In this document: positions 17,601 to 24,919 of the stretch, one piece after another
Numbering within the stretch: the stretch's first letter is position 1
Layout of the letters: each line of letters starts with the position of its first letter
Assembly (NCBI RefSeq): GCF_002056795.1
Contig: NZ_CP020104.1
Location: forward strand, 2,925,001 to 2,989,000
Source: Spirosoma aerolatum
GTDB taxonomy: Bacteria > Bacteroidota > Bacteroidia > Cytophagales > Spirosomataceae
Direction of reading: 5' to 3'
Length of the DNA stretch: 64,000 nt
Position numbers and translations under genes: made by a program
Notes under the pieces: generated by a model
Database searches by the model: none
Told to the model about the DNA's origin: nothing
What the model saw: the letters and a program-made list of their open reading frames with translations, nothing else

Positions 17601-18344
17601 ACCCGCTATGATCTGATTAACGTTGCTGCCTTGCTGAAGCCCGAAACCGGCAATCATATGGAACTGTCGGTGGGGCCAGTTTTTCAGCATTTCAGTCTCA
17701 ATCGAGGCGATAATGGCGGTCGATTTATTGAGAAGTACCTGGCCGATTTGCTTCCTCAGGAACGTTTTCTGCAGCAGGAGAGCTACGTAGGGCTACAGGC
17801 TGGGCTATTGATCAACAACCGGAATAATCCCGTACAGCCTTCGCGGGGTTTACACTGGAATACGACGATCCTGGCTCTGCAGGGATTCGACGAACAAAGC
17901 AATAACCTGCTGCAATTTCGAACGGATCTGAGTGTCTATACCAGCTTCAGCCCAGCCGCCCGCCTTGTCATTTCCAACCGAATTGGTGGTGGGTTAACGT
18001 ACGGAAATCCGGCATTTTACCAGTTGCTGTACCTGGGTGGCCAGGATAATCTGCGCGGATTCCGGACCTATCGATTTGCGGGAAATCACCTGATCTATCA
18101 TAACATCGAAGCCCGGCTGAAGCTGTTCAGTTTTCGGTCTTTTCTGTTTCCAGCCAGTGTAGGCTTACTAGCGTTCAACGATGTGGGGCGGGTGTGGCTC
18201 AACGGGGAGTCGTCGCATCGCTGGCACGACGGCTATGGTGCAGGACTCTATATGAATCCAGCTCAATTACTTACAATAACAGCCTCCATTGGTTTTTCCG
18301 ACGAATCAACCTTACCTTACGTGTCGCTCGGTTTCCGATTCTGA
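14664..18344 (+). CDS. Metallophosphoesterase fused to a kinase-like region and a BamA/TamA-type outer-membrane barrel
   Basis: A 1226-residue envelope protein with a signal peptide (1-26, ending STYAQ). A calcineurin-like phosphoesterase covers about 38-350 with the metal motifs GDAG (45), GDN (78), GNHDW (125), THHPM (226) and GHDHALQ (307). A middle region, 430-740, contains REWVLRSIQKDP, LFMGDWDRHEDQWRW (594-608) and IPRDRDQVFF (622-631), resembling the catalytic loop and metal Asp of HipA/Fam20-type atypical kinases; this is my inference. The last 340 residues form a beta barrel with the Omp85 loop motif LRGFRTYRF and a terminal Phe. It probably acts in the periplasm, anchored by its own barrel. 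A perfect in-frame 15-bp tandem duplication lies at 14975-15004. Confidence 0.85.
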   Translation: MKRVQKAGYGLVGLLCLCSSVISTYAQVKTAPAGDSIRQRVILIGDAGRLRNGKNPVVDAVSSRYDLNDSRTTLLYLGDNVYTYGLPEKGSPGYDSLVAVLAYQARPGLARPGLGKAGKVLFIPGNHDWSKGRPDGWERIKRQGEWLDSLQAPNIRMVPSGGCPGPEEIPLGANLVLVVVDTQWWLHPYTKPGVESDCACKSEDEVLARLSDIAYRNKGKGIILATHHPMRSYGIHGGYYTLKQHIFPLTEFSSGLYIPLPVIGSIYPLVRGVFGNIQDLSNPSYQLMVKAFERAMAPAPNVVFVAGHDHALQHIVDGARNYIVSGSGINRERVKRGKLAQFVSSDWGYVVLDLLANGKLNATFYTVDEQAKANEAHTATLFTVPTKVDTVTANGQRPNWPDSVQVAIAPEYERVGRVHRWLLGTNYRTEWASTVKLPVFDIRRTMGGFKILQRGGGFQTKSLRIEDSSGREWVLRSIQKDPAKALPRVLQQTIAKDVLQDEISAGYPFAPLAVPILAQAAGVPHANPRVVYLPDDPALGIYQADFGNSVYLFEERSPGDNKSVSTPKVLDALEKDNDNRVDEKAVLRARMLDLFMGDWDRHEDQWRWGSRKQDKGKLYYPIPRDRDQVFFRANGLLPTIGSLPWIQPKFQGFTARLPNVNGFMFNGRYFDRLFLHGLTEQDWTVELKKLHDALTDGVLEQAIRQLPEASQKKNGQKLLETLKIRREWLLKEGLTYYRFLAKAVDIPGSDKAELFRIEHLPDNKLTVSVFKITRNGVDDSPLYRREFDGRVTDEVRLYGRKGDDRFEVVGTQPAHIRVRLIGGKGEDVFTVAGQPGKPRIYDARTEANVLPEAGKLVDRRSTDKTVNQYDPHAFKYDRVAPLATIGFNPDDGLILGAGVQWIKQGFRKTPYAAMNRLMITRSLATEAMSIKYDGMFTDLIGKNDLWLSAFSKAPDNVTNFFGPGNETVYDKSHSIRYYRTRYDLINVAALLKPETGNHMELSVGPVFQHFSLNRGDNGGRFIEKYLADLLPQERFLQQESYVGLQAGLLINNRNNPVQPSRGLHWNTTILALQGFDEQSNNLLQFRTDLSVYTSFSPAARLVISNRIGGGLTYGNPAFYQLLYLGGQDNLRGFRTYRFAGNHLIYHNIEARLKLFSFRSFLFPASVGLLAFNDVGRVWLNGESSHRWHDGYGAGLYMNPAQLLTITASIGFSDESTLPYVSLGFRF
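14975..15004 (+). repeat. In-frame 15-bp tandem duplication
   Basis: GGCCCGGCCTGGATT occurs twice in immediate succession (14975-14989, 14990-15004). It adds five residues (ARPGL duplicated) in the phosphoesterase domain between the GDN and GNHDW motifs. Perfect identity suggests a recent slippage event. Confidence 0.85.
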
Positions 18345-18367
18345 TTTTACCGAAAAACTTTAACCCG

Positions 18368-19648
18368 ATGGTTCCTGACCTTTTAACACAGACCGAAATC
18401 TACGCTACTCATTTTTTTGCTGACCACCTAAGCCCTGATTTTACCTATCACAATCGGGAACATACGCAGGAGGTTGTGCAGGCTGTCGATCAAATGGCGC
18501 GATTTTATAAACTGTCGGAGTCGGACTATACGACGGTAATGGTAGCGGCCTGGTTGCACGACCTGGGGAATCTGACCGGGCCATCCAGTGGGCATGAGGA
18601 GCGTAGTGCCGGATTAGCTGCTGATTTTTTAACAAAGCTGGGTGTTTCGACAGAGGTTATCGGGAATGTTCAGGCCTGCATTCAGGCCACTAAAATGCCG
18701 CAATCACCTTCCAGTCAACTGGAAAAAATACTGTGCGATGCCGACCTGTTTCACCTGGGTAGCGAAGATTATCCTGATTACCAGAAACGGCTTCGAAAAG
18801 AACAGGAAAACCGGACGGGTATGGAGATTCCGGGGAAAGTTTGGCGACAACAGAACATTTCCCTGCTCGAAAGTCATCGCTACTTCACCGACTATGCCCA
18901 GGAGAGACTGGGGATCGGACAGGCTGAGAACCTGCGTCAGTTGTTGGAAAAACAAGCTGAAAAGGCTGCGGGCAAGGAGGCTAAGCATGAAAAAAACACC
19001 CCGAAAGAACCTGCCGTTGTTGCTGAGCAGCCCACTCCTGATACGAACGAGCCGTCAGGAGTAGAGTCATTGAGTTGGAAAGAACCAAAGGAAAAGAAAA
19101 AAGATAAGGACAAGGACAAACGTTCAGAACGTGGTATCGAAACCATGTTTCGGACAACATCGACCAATCACATGCGACTAAGCGAAATTGCCGACAGCAA
19201 AGCCAATATTATGATCTCGGTCAATTCGATTATGGTATCGGTGGTTGTATCAGTATTACCGCGCCGGATCGAGGAGAATCCCTACCTGATGGTTCCTACC
19301 ACCTTATTTTTAATTACGTCGGTACTAACCATCGTGTTTGCCATCCTGACTACCCGGCCCAACGTCAGTCATGGCACCTTTAGTCATAGTGACATTGAGC
19401 AGGGTAAAGGAAATCTACTATTTTTTGGTAATTTTTACCAGATGAGCCTGGGCGAGTATGAATGGGGTATCCAGCAATTGATGAATGACAGTTCGTATCT
19501 CTACAACTCAATGGCCCGAGATATATACTATCTGGGGCTGGTGCTGGCTAAAAAATACAAACTACTACGGGTAGCTTATAACATATTTATGTTTGGGTTC
19601 ATCATTTCTATTCTGGCCTTTCTGGTTGTGTTTTTCATTAAAAAGTAA
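18368..19648 (+). CDS. HD phosphohydrolase fused to a PycTM-like (DUF5706) membrane effector domain
   Basis: 426 residues from the ATG at 18368. The HD domain (about 1-185) shows the H..HD..D ligands: YHNREHTQEVV, VAAWLHDLGNL and CDADLFHLG. A charged Lys/Glu/Pro linker (about 195-260) follows. The C-terminal 165 residues match the PycTM/DUF5706 family: MRLSEIADSKANIMISVNSI, helices near ISVNSIMVSVVVSVL, TTLFLITSVLTIVFAIL and a last one at the C-terminus, with the motif NLLFFGNFYQMSLGEYEWG. PycTM proteins are membrane-damaging effectors of Pycsar anti-phage systems, but HD-PycTM fusions without a cyclase nearby are also seen. No nucleotide cyclase is encoded in this window. It starts 23 bases after the phosphoesterase/barrel gene. 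Confidence 0.85.
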   Translation: MVPDLLTQTEIYATHFFADHLSPDFTYHNREHTQEVVQAVDQMARFYKLSESDYTTVMVAAWLHDLGNLTGPSSGHEERSAGLAADFLTKLGVSTEVIGNVQACIQATKMPQSPSSQLEKILCDADLFHLGSEDYPDYQKRLRKEQENRTGMEIPGKVWRQQNISLLESHRYFTDYAQERLGIGQAENLRQLLEKQAEKAAGKEAKHEKNTPKEPAVVAEQPTPDTNEPSGVESLSWKEPKEKKKDKDKDKRSERGIETMFRTTSTNHMRLSEIADSKANIMISVNSIMVSVVVSVLPRRIEENPYLMVPTTLFLITSVLTIVFAILTTRPNVSHGTFSHSDIEQGKGNLLFFGNFYQMSLGEYEWGIQQLMNDSSYLYNSMARDIYYLGLVLAKKYKLLRVAYNIFMFGFIISILAFLVVFFIKK

Positions 19649-19659
19649 GCATCAAATGT

Positions 19660-19694
19660 AAACTTCCCGAAAGATTACTCCGTTCGGGAAGTTT
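19660..19694. terminator. Bidirectional terminator between convergent genes
   Basis: AAACTTCCCGAA at 19660-19671 pairs perfectly with TTCGGGAAGTTT at 19683-19694 across an 11-base loop, with T-rich sequence on the right and A-rich on the left. It sits between the HD-PycTM stop and the moeA stop and can serve both strands. Confidence 0.85.
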
Positions 19695-19696
19695 TG

Positions 19697-20911
19697 CTAT
19701 ACAGATGTCGGCCATACCTGGAAGGCTTCACCAGCCCCAAACTCTGATCGGTCGGAAGGTAGTTCCATAAAACCATCGGCGGCTAACAGATTGGCAAAAT
19801 CGGCAGAGCCAGAACCGGGTAGCGGATGAGCCATTGTTCGTCCGTCAGGTTCAGAAGTAAGCCGGACAGGTAGGAAATAGGTGATGGCTGGTTTGAAAAC
19901 AATGGGTTGAGCGAGCTGGGCATAGTGTACAGGAGCCGGGCCTAGCCCAAGCGATGCCCTAAGGTAGGGAATAACATACCGATACGCACATAAAACGGTC
20001 GAAACGGGGTTGCCGGGAAGAGCAAAAACGGTTCGATTCGGATAGACCATATCGGCTGACGAGGTTCCGAACCAGAGTGGCTTGCCCGGTCGTTGTTCAA
20101 TTTTATGAAAATGCTTCTGAATACCCAGTCGCGCCAGTACATCCGGTACAAAATCGGCTTTCCCGGCCGATACACCCCCGCTCAGAATCAGAACGTCATT
20201 GTTCGCCAATAACGCCTGAATGGCCGTCTGTAATTGGTATTCATCATCGATAATGTGATGTAGGGTAGCCGAAATGCCGAGCGAAGTAAGAGCCGCCCGC
20301 AGCATGTAGGTATTCGACCGGCGTATCTGATGGGGGAGGGGTGTGGCTCCCACATCGACCAGTTCATCGCCGGTTGAAATGAGTGCCACGCGGGGAAGCG
20401 TAGAAACGACAATCGTTGCTTTTCCAACCGAAGCGGCTACGGCAATGGCGGATGGACTCAGCCGAGTTCCTACAGGCAGCAATTCATCGCCCGTCCGACG
20501 GTCGACAGCCTGGACGTGGACGTGTTGTCCTAAGATTGCATCGTCAATCGTAACCGTGGCCTGACCGTTCGATACGGTTATATCTTCATACCGAACAACT
20601 GTATCGATTCCCGCAGGTAGCATGGCTCCCGTCATCACCTCCAGGCAGGCTGTTGGATCAGATAGGGTTTGCTGGGGCTGACCGGCAAATTGCTGTCCGA
20701 TAATCGTGAAGGTTCGTTGACCGGAAGCATAAGCGGCATACGCAATCCCAATGCCATCCATCGATACGCGATTGAATGGTGGAAAGTCACGGTCGACATA
20801 CACCGGTTCGCGCAGTACGCGCCCTAACGAATCGTTTAGCGAAACAGCCTCGGTAGGCAGCGTAAGCAGGTGTTGTTGAGTAACGGCAAAGGCTTCGGCA
20901 ACAGAAAGCAT
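19697..20911 (-). CDS. moeA: Molybdopterin molybdotransferase MoeA
   Basis: A 404-residue MoeA, which inserts molybdate into adenylylated molybdopterin to complete the molybdenum cofactor. The motifs are FNRVSMDGIGIAYAAYASG (substrate loop), ALISTGDELVDVG, ILSGGVSAGKADFVPDVL and VFALPGNPVSTVLCAYRYV. The ATG at 20911 (MLSVAEAF) gives the family length. The frame stays open for 40 more codons upstream, but those lie in a heptamer-repeat region (20918-20966) and read as repeated IVH/FIVHSP units, so they are not expected to be protein. It is divergent from moaC, with which it shares the pathway. Confidence 0.95.
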   Translation of the reverse strand: MLSVAEAFAVTQQHLLTLPTEAVSLNDSLGRVLREPVYVDRDFPPFNRVSMDGIGIAYAAYASGQRTFTIIGQQFAGQPQQTLSDPTACLEVMTGAMLPAGIDTVVRYEDITVSNGQATVTIDDAILGQHVHVQAVDRRTGDELLPVGTRLSPSAIAVAASVGKATIVVSTLPRVALISTGDELVDVGATPLPHQIRRSNTYMLRAALTSLGISATLHHIIDDEYQLQTAIQALLANNDVLILSGGVSAGKADFVPDVLARLGIQKHFHKIEQRPGKPLWFGTSSADMVYPNRTVFALPGNPVSTVLCAYRYVIPYLRASLGLGPAPVHYAQLAQPIVFKPAITYFLPVRLTSEPDGRTMAHPLPGSGSADFANLLAADGFMELPSDRSEFGAGEAFQVWPTSV

Positions 20912-20917
20912 GGGGGC

Positions 20918-21032
20918 AATGAATAATGGAGAATGAACTATGAATATTGGACAATGTACAATGAAAATGCCTAATACGGTTCCTCTATTTGTACCTTTAC
21001 ATGACCCATTACTCATTGTCACATTATCCATT
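20918..21032. repeat. Word-built imperfect inverted repeat, AATGRAN heptamers
   Basis: Seven consecutive heptamers tile 20918-20966: AATGAAT, AATGGAG, AATGAAC, TATGAAT, ATTGGAC, AATGTAC, AATGAAA. The opposite arm at 21013-21032 reads, on the minus strand, AATGGATAATGTGACAATGA. The arms pair imperfectly across 76 bases. The element occupies the whole moeA-moaC divergent region, which must also contain both promoters; TACCTTTA at 20992-20999 is a near match to TAnnTTTG. Confidence 0.6.
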
Positions 21033-21037
21033 TAGTT

Positions 21038-21520
21038 ATGTTTTCGCACCTTAACGCCGAAGGAAATCCCGCTATGGTTGATGTGGGCGGTAAAACCGTC
21101 TCGCGTCGAACGGCCCGTGCTCGCAGTATTGTGGTGCTTGGACCTGATATTATGCAGCATCTAGCTCCGTCAGGATCGACCGGAACAGAGATTACAACCA
21201 AAAAAGGCCCCGTTTTTCAAACGGCGATTATTGCTGGGACGATGGCCGCTAAACGGACAGATGTGCTAATCCCGCTCTGTCATTCACTGGGGCTCGATAA
21301 CTGCCAGATAACCATAACCACCGAAGGGACTGATGCCATTGTGGACTGTCTGGTGTCGACCGAGGGAAAAACCGGAGTTGAGATGGAAGCGCTGGTTGGG
21401 GCATCGGTAGCGGCTTTGACAATCTATGATATGTGTAAAGCCTTCTCGCACGACATTGTGATCAAGGAAACCAGGCTCATGGAAAAAACGGGCGGTAAAC
21501 GAGACTTTCGACGTGAGTAA
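21038..21520 (+). CDS. moaC: Cyclic pyranopterin monophosphate synthase MoaC
   Basis: A 160-residue MoaC, which together with MoaA makes cyclic pyranopterin monophosphate in molybdenum cofactor synthesis. Visible are NPAMVDVGGKTVSRRTARA at the N-terminus, LIPLCHSLGLDNCQI with the active-site His, GVEMEALVGASVAALTIYDM, and the C-terminal MEKTGGKRDF. Lengths and motifs match the family. Its last codons overlap the GTG start of mobA by eight bases, so the two are translationally coupled. moaA is not in the window. Confidence 0.96.
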   Translation: MFSHLNAEGNPAMVDVGGKTVSRRTARARSIVVLGPDIMQHLAPSGSTGTEITTKKGPVFQTAIIAGTMAAKRTDVLIPLCHSLGLDNCQITITTEGTDAIVDCLVSTEGKTGVEMEALVGASVAALTIYDMCKAFSHDIVIKETRLMEKTGGKRDFRRE

Positions 21521-22091
21521 ATTGAATGGACTCATCCTGACGGGCGGGCGTAGTACGCGTATGGGTACGGATAAATCGCAGTTGATCTACCACGGAAAAT
21601 CCCAGCGCGATCATTTAACTGAACTGCTCCGACCGTATTGCAGCGTGGTATTCTGGTCGGTGAATACCACGCAGGAAACTGAGCTGGAAGTAGCTGGGAA
21701 ACTCCAGCTTCGGCTAGTGGATCGGTATGACCTACCGGGGCCAATTAACGGTATTTTGTCGGCGTTTGCCTATGATCCACAGGCCGCCTGGTTTGTGGTA
21801 GCCTGTGATATGCCGCTTATCTCCCTCAAATCCATTGACGCACTGGTAAAAGGGCGAAATCCGGCCAAACTGGCTACTGTATTTTACGATTCAGATGGTC
21901 AATTGCCCGAACCGCTCTTGGGGATTTACGAACCTGCTTTTGGCCCTGTTTTGCTTCAGGCTGTTGCTGAAGGAGCCTATTCCCCTCGCCAGATTCTTCT
22001 CCAGAATGATATTCGTCTGCTGACGGCACCGGATGTACGCGAGCTGACAAATATTAACAATCCTGAAGAACGGGAAAAACTTGGACTATAA
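21513..22091 (+). CDS. mobA: Molybdenum cofactor guanylyltransferase (MobA-like)
   Basis: A 192-residue nucleotidyltransferase with the MobA signature LILTGGRSTRMGTDKSQL at the N-terminus and VVACDMPLISLKSIDALV (metal-binding Asp) in the middle. MobA adds GMP to the molybdenum cofactor. A GTG start at 21513 overlaps the moaC stop and gives MSKLNGLILTGG. Placement with moaC and moeA supports the assignment over other sugar-nucleotidyl transferases of the same fold. Confidence 0.88.
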   Translation: MSKLNGLILTGGRSTRMGTDKSQLIYHGKSQRDHLTELLRPYCSVVFWSVNTTQETELEVAGKLQLRLVDRYDLPGPINGILSAFAYDPQAAWFVVACDMPLISLKSIDALVKGRNPAKLATVFYDSDGQLPEPLLGIYEPAFGPVLLQAVAEGAYSPRQILLQNDIRLLTAPDVRELTNINNPEEREKLGL

Positions 22092-22135
22092 ACAATTGGT
22101 TTGTCGAAAAAAACAGATGATCAAACCAATTCGCT

Positions 22136-22738
22136 ATGACCATATTTCGCCATTTTCTCCTGGCCGCTGGCTCAGTACTGCTGGGTATTCCGGCTACTGC
22201 CCAATCTGCGACAACTGATTTACAGGGATTTTCGAGTCAACGTATTCAGCATCAAAAAACGCTTGGTCTTACATTAGGCGGGTATGCGCTTGCAAACATA
22301 GCCGTTGGCAGTATTGCCGCTGGACAAACATCGGGCGAAACGAAGTATTTTCACCGGATGAACGTGTATTGGAATCTGGTCAACCTGGGTATTGCTGGAG
22401 CGGGCCTGTTAAGTTCCCGCAGGTCTCAAAAAGGCAATGAAACGCTGGGTGATGCGGTTCGGAAACACGAAACCATGAAACAGATTTTGCTGCTCAATAC
22501 CGGACTCGATGTGGCCTACGTAATTGGCGGAGCGTATTTGCGTGAACGGGCAGAAACCCGACCCGACCAGGCCGATCAACTGCGAGGTTACGGAAAGTCC
22601 ATCATGGTGCAGGGTGGATTTCTGCTGGCTTTCGATCTGGTCAATTACCTGATCTTCAAAAAAAGGGGAGACAAACAGGAGCGTTTATTACTCTCATCAG
22701 GTCCATCGGGCGTCGGATTGATATGGCCGATTCGGTAA
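22136..22738 (+). CDS. Uncharacterised small membrane protein
   Basis: A 200-residue protein with a probable signal peptide (residues 1-22, ending PATAQS) and three or four hydrophobic segments: LGLTLGGYALANIAVGSIAAG, YWNLVNLGIAGAGLL, QILLLNTGLDVAYVIGGAYL and QGGFLLAFDLVNYLIF. The pattern resembles the DUF6992 group of Bacteroidota membrane proteins, but this is a recollection of the hydrophobic pattern and is weakly held. It ends with LIWPIR. It lies 45 bases after mobA on the same strand and need not be related to molybdenum. Confidence 0.7.
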   Translation: MTIFRHFLLAAGSVLLGIPATAQSATTDLQGFSSQRIQHQKTLGLTLGGYALANIAVGSIAAGQTSGETKYFHRMNVYWNLVNLGIAGAGLLSSRRSQKGNETLGDAVRKHETMKQILLLNTGLDVAYVIGGAYLRERAETRPDQADQLRGYGKSIMVQGGFLLAFDLVNYLIFKKRGDKQERLLLSSGPSGVGLIWPIR

Positions 22739-22762
22739 GACCGTGTAGGGATACTCATGTCA

Positions 22763-23209
22763 TTATTCCCGAAACGAGATGGTATAAAAGATGGGTTTGT
22801 GCAGCCTTACACTTGTACCATTCTTGTATTGAATGCGGGCATCCTCTAGTTGAATAATGTATCGGTCGCCCGGAGCTTCAGCAGGAGCGAAGGCGATAGA
22901 TAAATCATTACCTGAACCTGACCAGTTCAAAAAACCGACTCGTGTTGTGCCCCGCACTCGATTGATGACGGCATTTTTAATGATCACGTTGGAATCTAGC
23001 TCTGGGTGTTGCCGATGAGCCTCTGGCGTAAGCTGGCAGGTGAGGGTAATGGTTTGTGAAGAAATTGGGACTTTACTGGTTGGCCCAACGGGCTTTCCAT
23101 CGGCCAGAATAGTAATCTGAACGGGAGGTTCAGCTATAGCTTGTGCCACTGTACGTTGTGGTAGGCTGTTCAGAGATACCAGCATAAAAACGATAAATAA
23201 AGGTCGCAT
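22763..23209 (-). CDS. Uncharacterised secreted protein
   Basis: 148 residues with a signal peptide (MRPLFIVFMLVSLNSLPQRTVA, cut near A22-A24). The mature part is beta-rich with sequence like QITILADGKPVGPTSKVP, TITLTCQLTPEAHRQHPE and IQLEDARIQYKNG. Its segment AVINRVRGTTRVGFLNWSG recalls immunoglobulin-like or gliding-protein beta domains, but no family can be assigned. It is convergent with the preceding membrane protein gene, whose stop is 24 bases away. Confidence 0.65.
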   Translation of the reverse strand: MRPLFIVFMLVSLNSLPQRTVAQAIAEPPVQITILADGKPVGPTSKVPISSQTITLTCQLTPEAHRQHPELDSNVIIKNAVINRVRGTTRVGFLNWSGSGNDLSIAFAPAEAPGDRYIIQLEDARIQYKNGTSVRLHKPIFYTISFRE

Positions 23210-23419
23210 AACTACGTTTGAAGAGATTCTGAGTCAGTAACGGAATTGTAAACTATGTATTGCTGATTTTGTAGGGTACTTGTGAATCCAGTGGTTGCGA
23301 ATTCATTCTCTGTTTTGAATTGAACCGATGAAATAGGAGCGTAAATCCGAACCAATCCCTTTTGGGGATCGTTCTGCGGTAATTTACTAAGCGCACCGAA
23401 AGCTCGGCGCCATGAATTT

Positions 23420-24205
23420 ATGCAGGTACCGTTACAACCCTATCAGTTATTCATTACAAACGCCATTACTGTTATTCAGCAGGACCCCGATGCCGTTGGA
23501 CTAGCCGTTGGTGGCTCCTGGGCATCGGGTGAGCTGGATGCCTACTCCGACCTCGATCTGGTTCTGGTCAGTAACCAGCAAATCGCTCCTGAGCTAGCCA
23601 GTATGCAGGCCGTTGCTGCCCGATTCGGATCGATGCTGGCTTCCTTTCGGGGCGACCACGTAGGCGAACCCCGTTTGTTGATCGCCCTCTACGAATCGGC
23701 CCTGTTGCATGTGGATATTAAATTTTTAACGCCCGACGAGTTCCATCACCGCGTTGAAAACCCGACGATTCTCTGGGAAAAGGACGGCATACTGACATCA
23801 ATTATTGAACAGACCACGGCTCAGTACCCTCCTTTCGACTTTCAGTGGGCCGAAGATCGTTTCTGGATTTGGGCCCATTATGCTGCCCTGAAAGTGGGTC
23901 GCGGGGAGTATTTCGAAGCCATTGATTTTCTTGCCTTTGTTCGAAATGCCGTCATCGGACCGATGCTTCACCTGAAAAATGCCAGTTTACCAAGGGGTGT
24001 CCGTCGGGCCGAAACAACGTTCGGGACCGACGAGTTAACCCGCCTTCGTAAAACGGTTTCGATGCCCGACCGAATGACGTTGTTGAGTAGTTTATGGGAA
24101 GTAATGTATATGTATGAATCCCTGCGTGATGCACTGGCCCCCGACACGTTTCGTAAAAACAGTGCAGCACAACTGGCCGTTACCAAGTATCTTGCTGCCC
24201 TTTAA
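23420..24205 (+). CDS. Nucleotidyltransferase-fold protein (aminoglycoside adenylyltransferase-like)
   Basis: A 261-residue protein with a Pol-beta-type nucleotidyltransferase head: AVGGSWASGELDAYSDLDLV with GGS at 31-33 and metal ligands D44 and D46, and a third acidic residue D99 in LLHVDIKFL. The C-terminal 120 residues are helical (FWIWAHYAALKVGRGEYFEA), as in aminoglycoside adenylyltransferase and lincosamide-type enzymes, which transfer AMP to small molecules. The substrate is unknown and resistance cannot be claimed. It is a single gene with about 200 bases of upstream sequence. Confidence 0.8.
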   Translation: MQVPLQPYQLFITNAITVIQQDPDAVGLAVGGSWASGELDAYSDLDLVLVSNQQIAPELASMQAVAARFGSMLASFRGDHVGEPRLLIALYESALLHVDIKFLTPDEFHHRVENPTILWEKDGILTSIIEQTTAQYPPFDFQWAEDRFWIWAHYAALKVGRGEYFEAIDFLAFVRNAVIGPMLHLKNASLPRGVRRAETTFGTDELTRLRKTVSMPDRMTLLSSLWEVMYMYESLRDALAPDTFRKNSAAQLAVTKYLAAL

Positions 24206-24313
24206 AATTTGTCATTCGTTGTCATTAATCGCCATACGGTAGCCATTTATTGGTAAACAGTGAAGCTATGGATGACAATGAATGCCCACCCAATGCCAAT
24301 GAATGATTACTCT

Positions 24314-24793
24314 ATGACAACAATTGAGGACGAGCGTTTTTTGCGTGAGGCTATCCAACTGGCCCGCGAAGGTATGAACAGCAATCAGGGCGGGCCATTT
24401 GGTTGTGTAATTGTTCGGGATGGTGAAATTGTTGGGAAAGGCTGCAATCGGGTTACCTCAACCAACGACCCAACGGCTCATGCCGAAGTAGTAGCTATTC
24501 GGGATGCCTGCCAGAATCTGGACTCGTTTCAACTGGATGGCTGTACACTCTATGCCTCCTGCGAACCCTGCCCCATGTGCCTGGGGGCTATTTACTGGGC
24601 CCGACCCAGCCGGATTGTGTATGCCGCCGAGCATACCGATGCGGCCGACGCTGGTTTCGATGATTCGTTTATTTACAAAGAGTTGGAAAAAAAGCACGAA
24701 GAGCGCCACATCCCCATGCAACAACTGCTGCGCAACGAAGCCGGACAGGTGTTTCGGGAGTGGGTGGCTCTGGAGAAACGGATGCCCTATTGA
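24314..24793 (+). CDS. guaD: Guanine deaminase (CDA-fold)
   Basis: A cytidine-deaminase-fold enzyme that closely resembles Bacillus subtilis guanine deaminase, which converts guanine to xanthine. Zinc ligands and the catalytic acid are present: H56 and E58 in DPTAHAEVVAIRDAC, C86 and C89 in CEPCPMCLGAIYWAR. The guanine-specific segment AAEHTDAADAGFDDSFIYKE also matches. Several in-frame starts precede the domain (GTG 24260, ATG 24272, 24293, 24299). The ATG at 24314 gives 159 residues, about the length of the Bacillus enzyme, and is chosen. tRNA adenosine deaminase is the alternative but lacks the DDSFIYKE segment. Confidence 0.88.
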   Translation: MTTIEDERFLREAIQLAREGMNSNQGGPFGCVIVRDGEIVGKGCNRVTSTNDPTAHAEVVAIRDACQNLDSFQLDGCTLYASCEPCPMCLGAIYWARPSRIVYAAEHTDAADAGFDDSFIYKELEKKHEERHIPMQQLLRNEAGQVFREWVALEKRMPY

Positions 24794-24808
24794 TACGTTA
24801 ATTTTTTC

Positions 24809-24877
24809 GACAGGATTTACAGGATGAATAGGATTTATTGTTCTAGCTTAAATCCTGTTCATCCTGTAAATCCTGTC
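24809..24877. repeat. Word-built stem-loop, nonamer family
   Basis: Twenty-nine-base arms at 24809-24837 and 24849-24877 with one G-U-compatible mismatch and an 11-base loop. The left arm tiles as nonamers GACAGGATT, TACAGGATG, AATAGGATT. It lies between guaD and the kdnA promoter box and could terminate the former. Confidence 0.8.
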
Positions 24878-24892
24878 AGAGAGAAAAAGCTG

Positions 24893-24900
24893 TACTTTTG
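24893..24900 (+). promoter_or_regulatory. Bacteroidota -7 box of the kdn/kds operon
   Basis: TACTTTTG fits TAnnTTTG and lies 20 bases before the kdnA ATG at 24920. It follows directly after the 24809-24877 stem-loop. It supports the ATG at 24920 rather than the longer open frame that starts at 24824. Confidence 0.5.
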
Positions 24901-24919
24901 TAAAAAAATAGACTACGTC

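Noticed and set aside
23420..24205. Antibiotic resistance adenylyltransferase
   Set aside because: The nucleotidyltransferase motif is clear but the C-terminal domain is too diverged to assign a drug substrate, and there is no resistance context.
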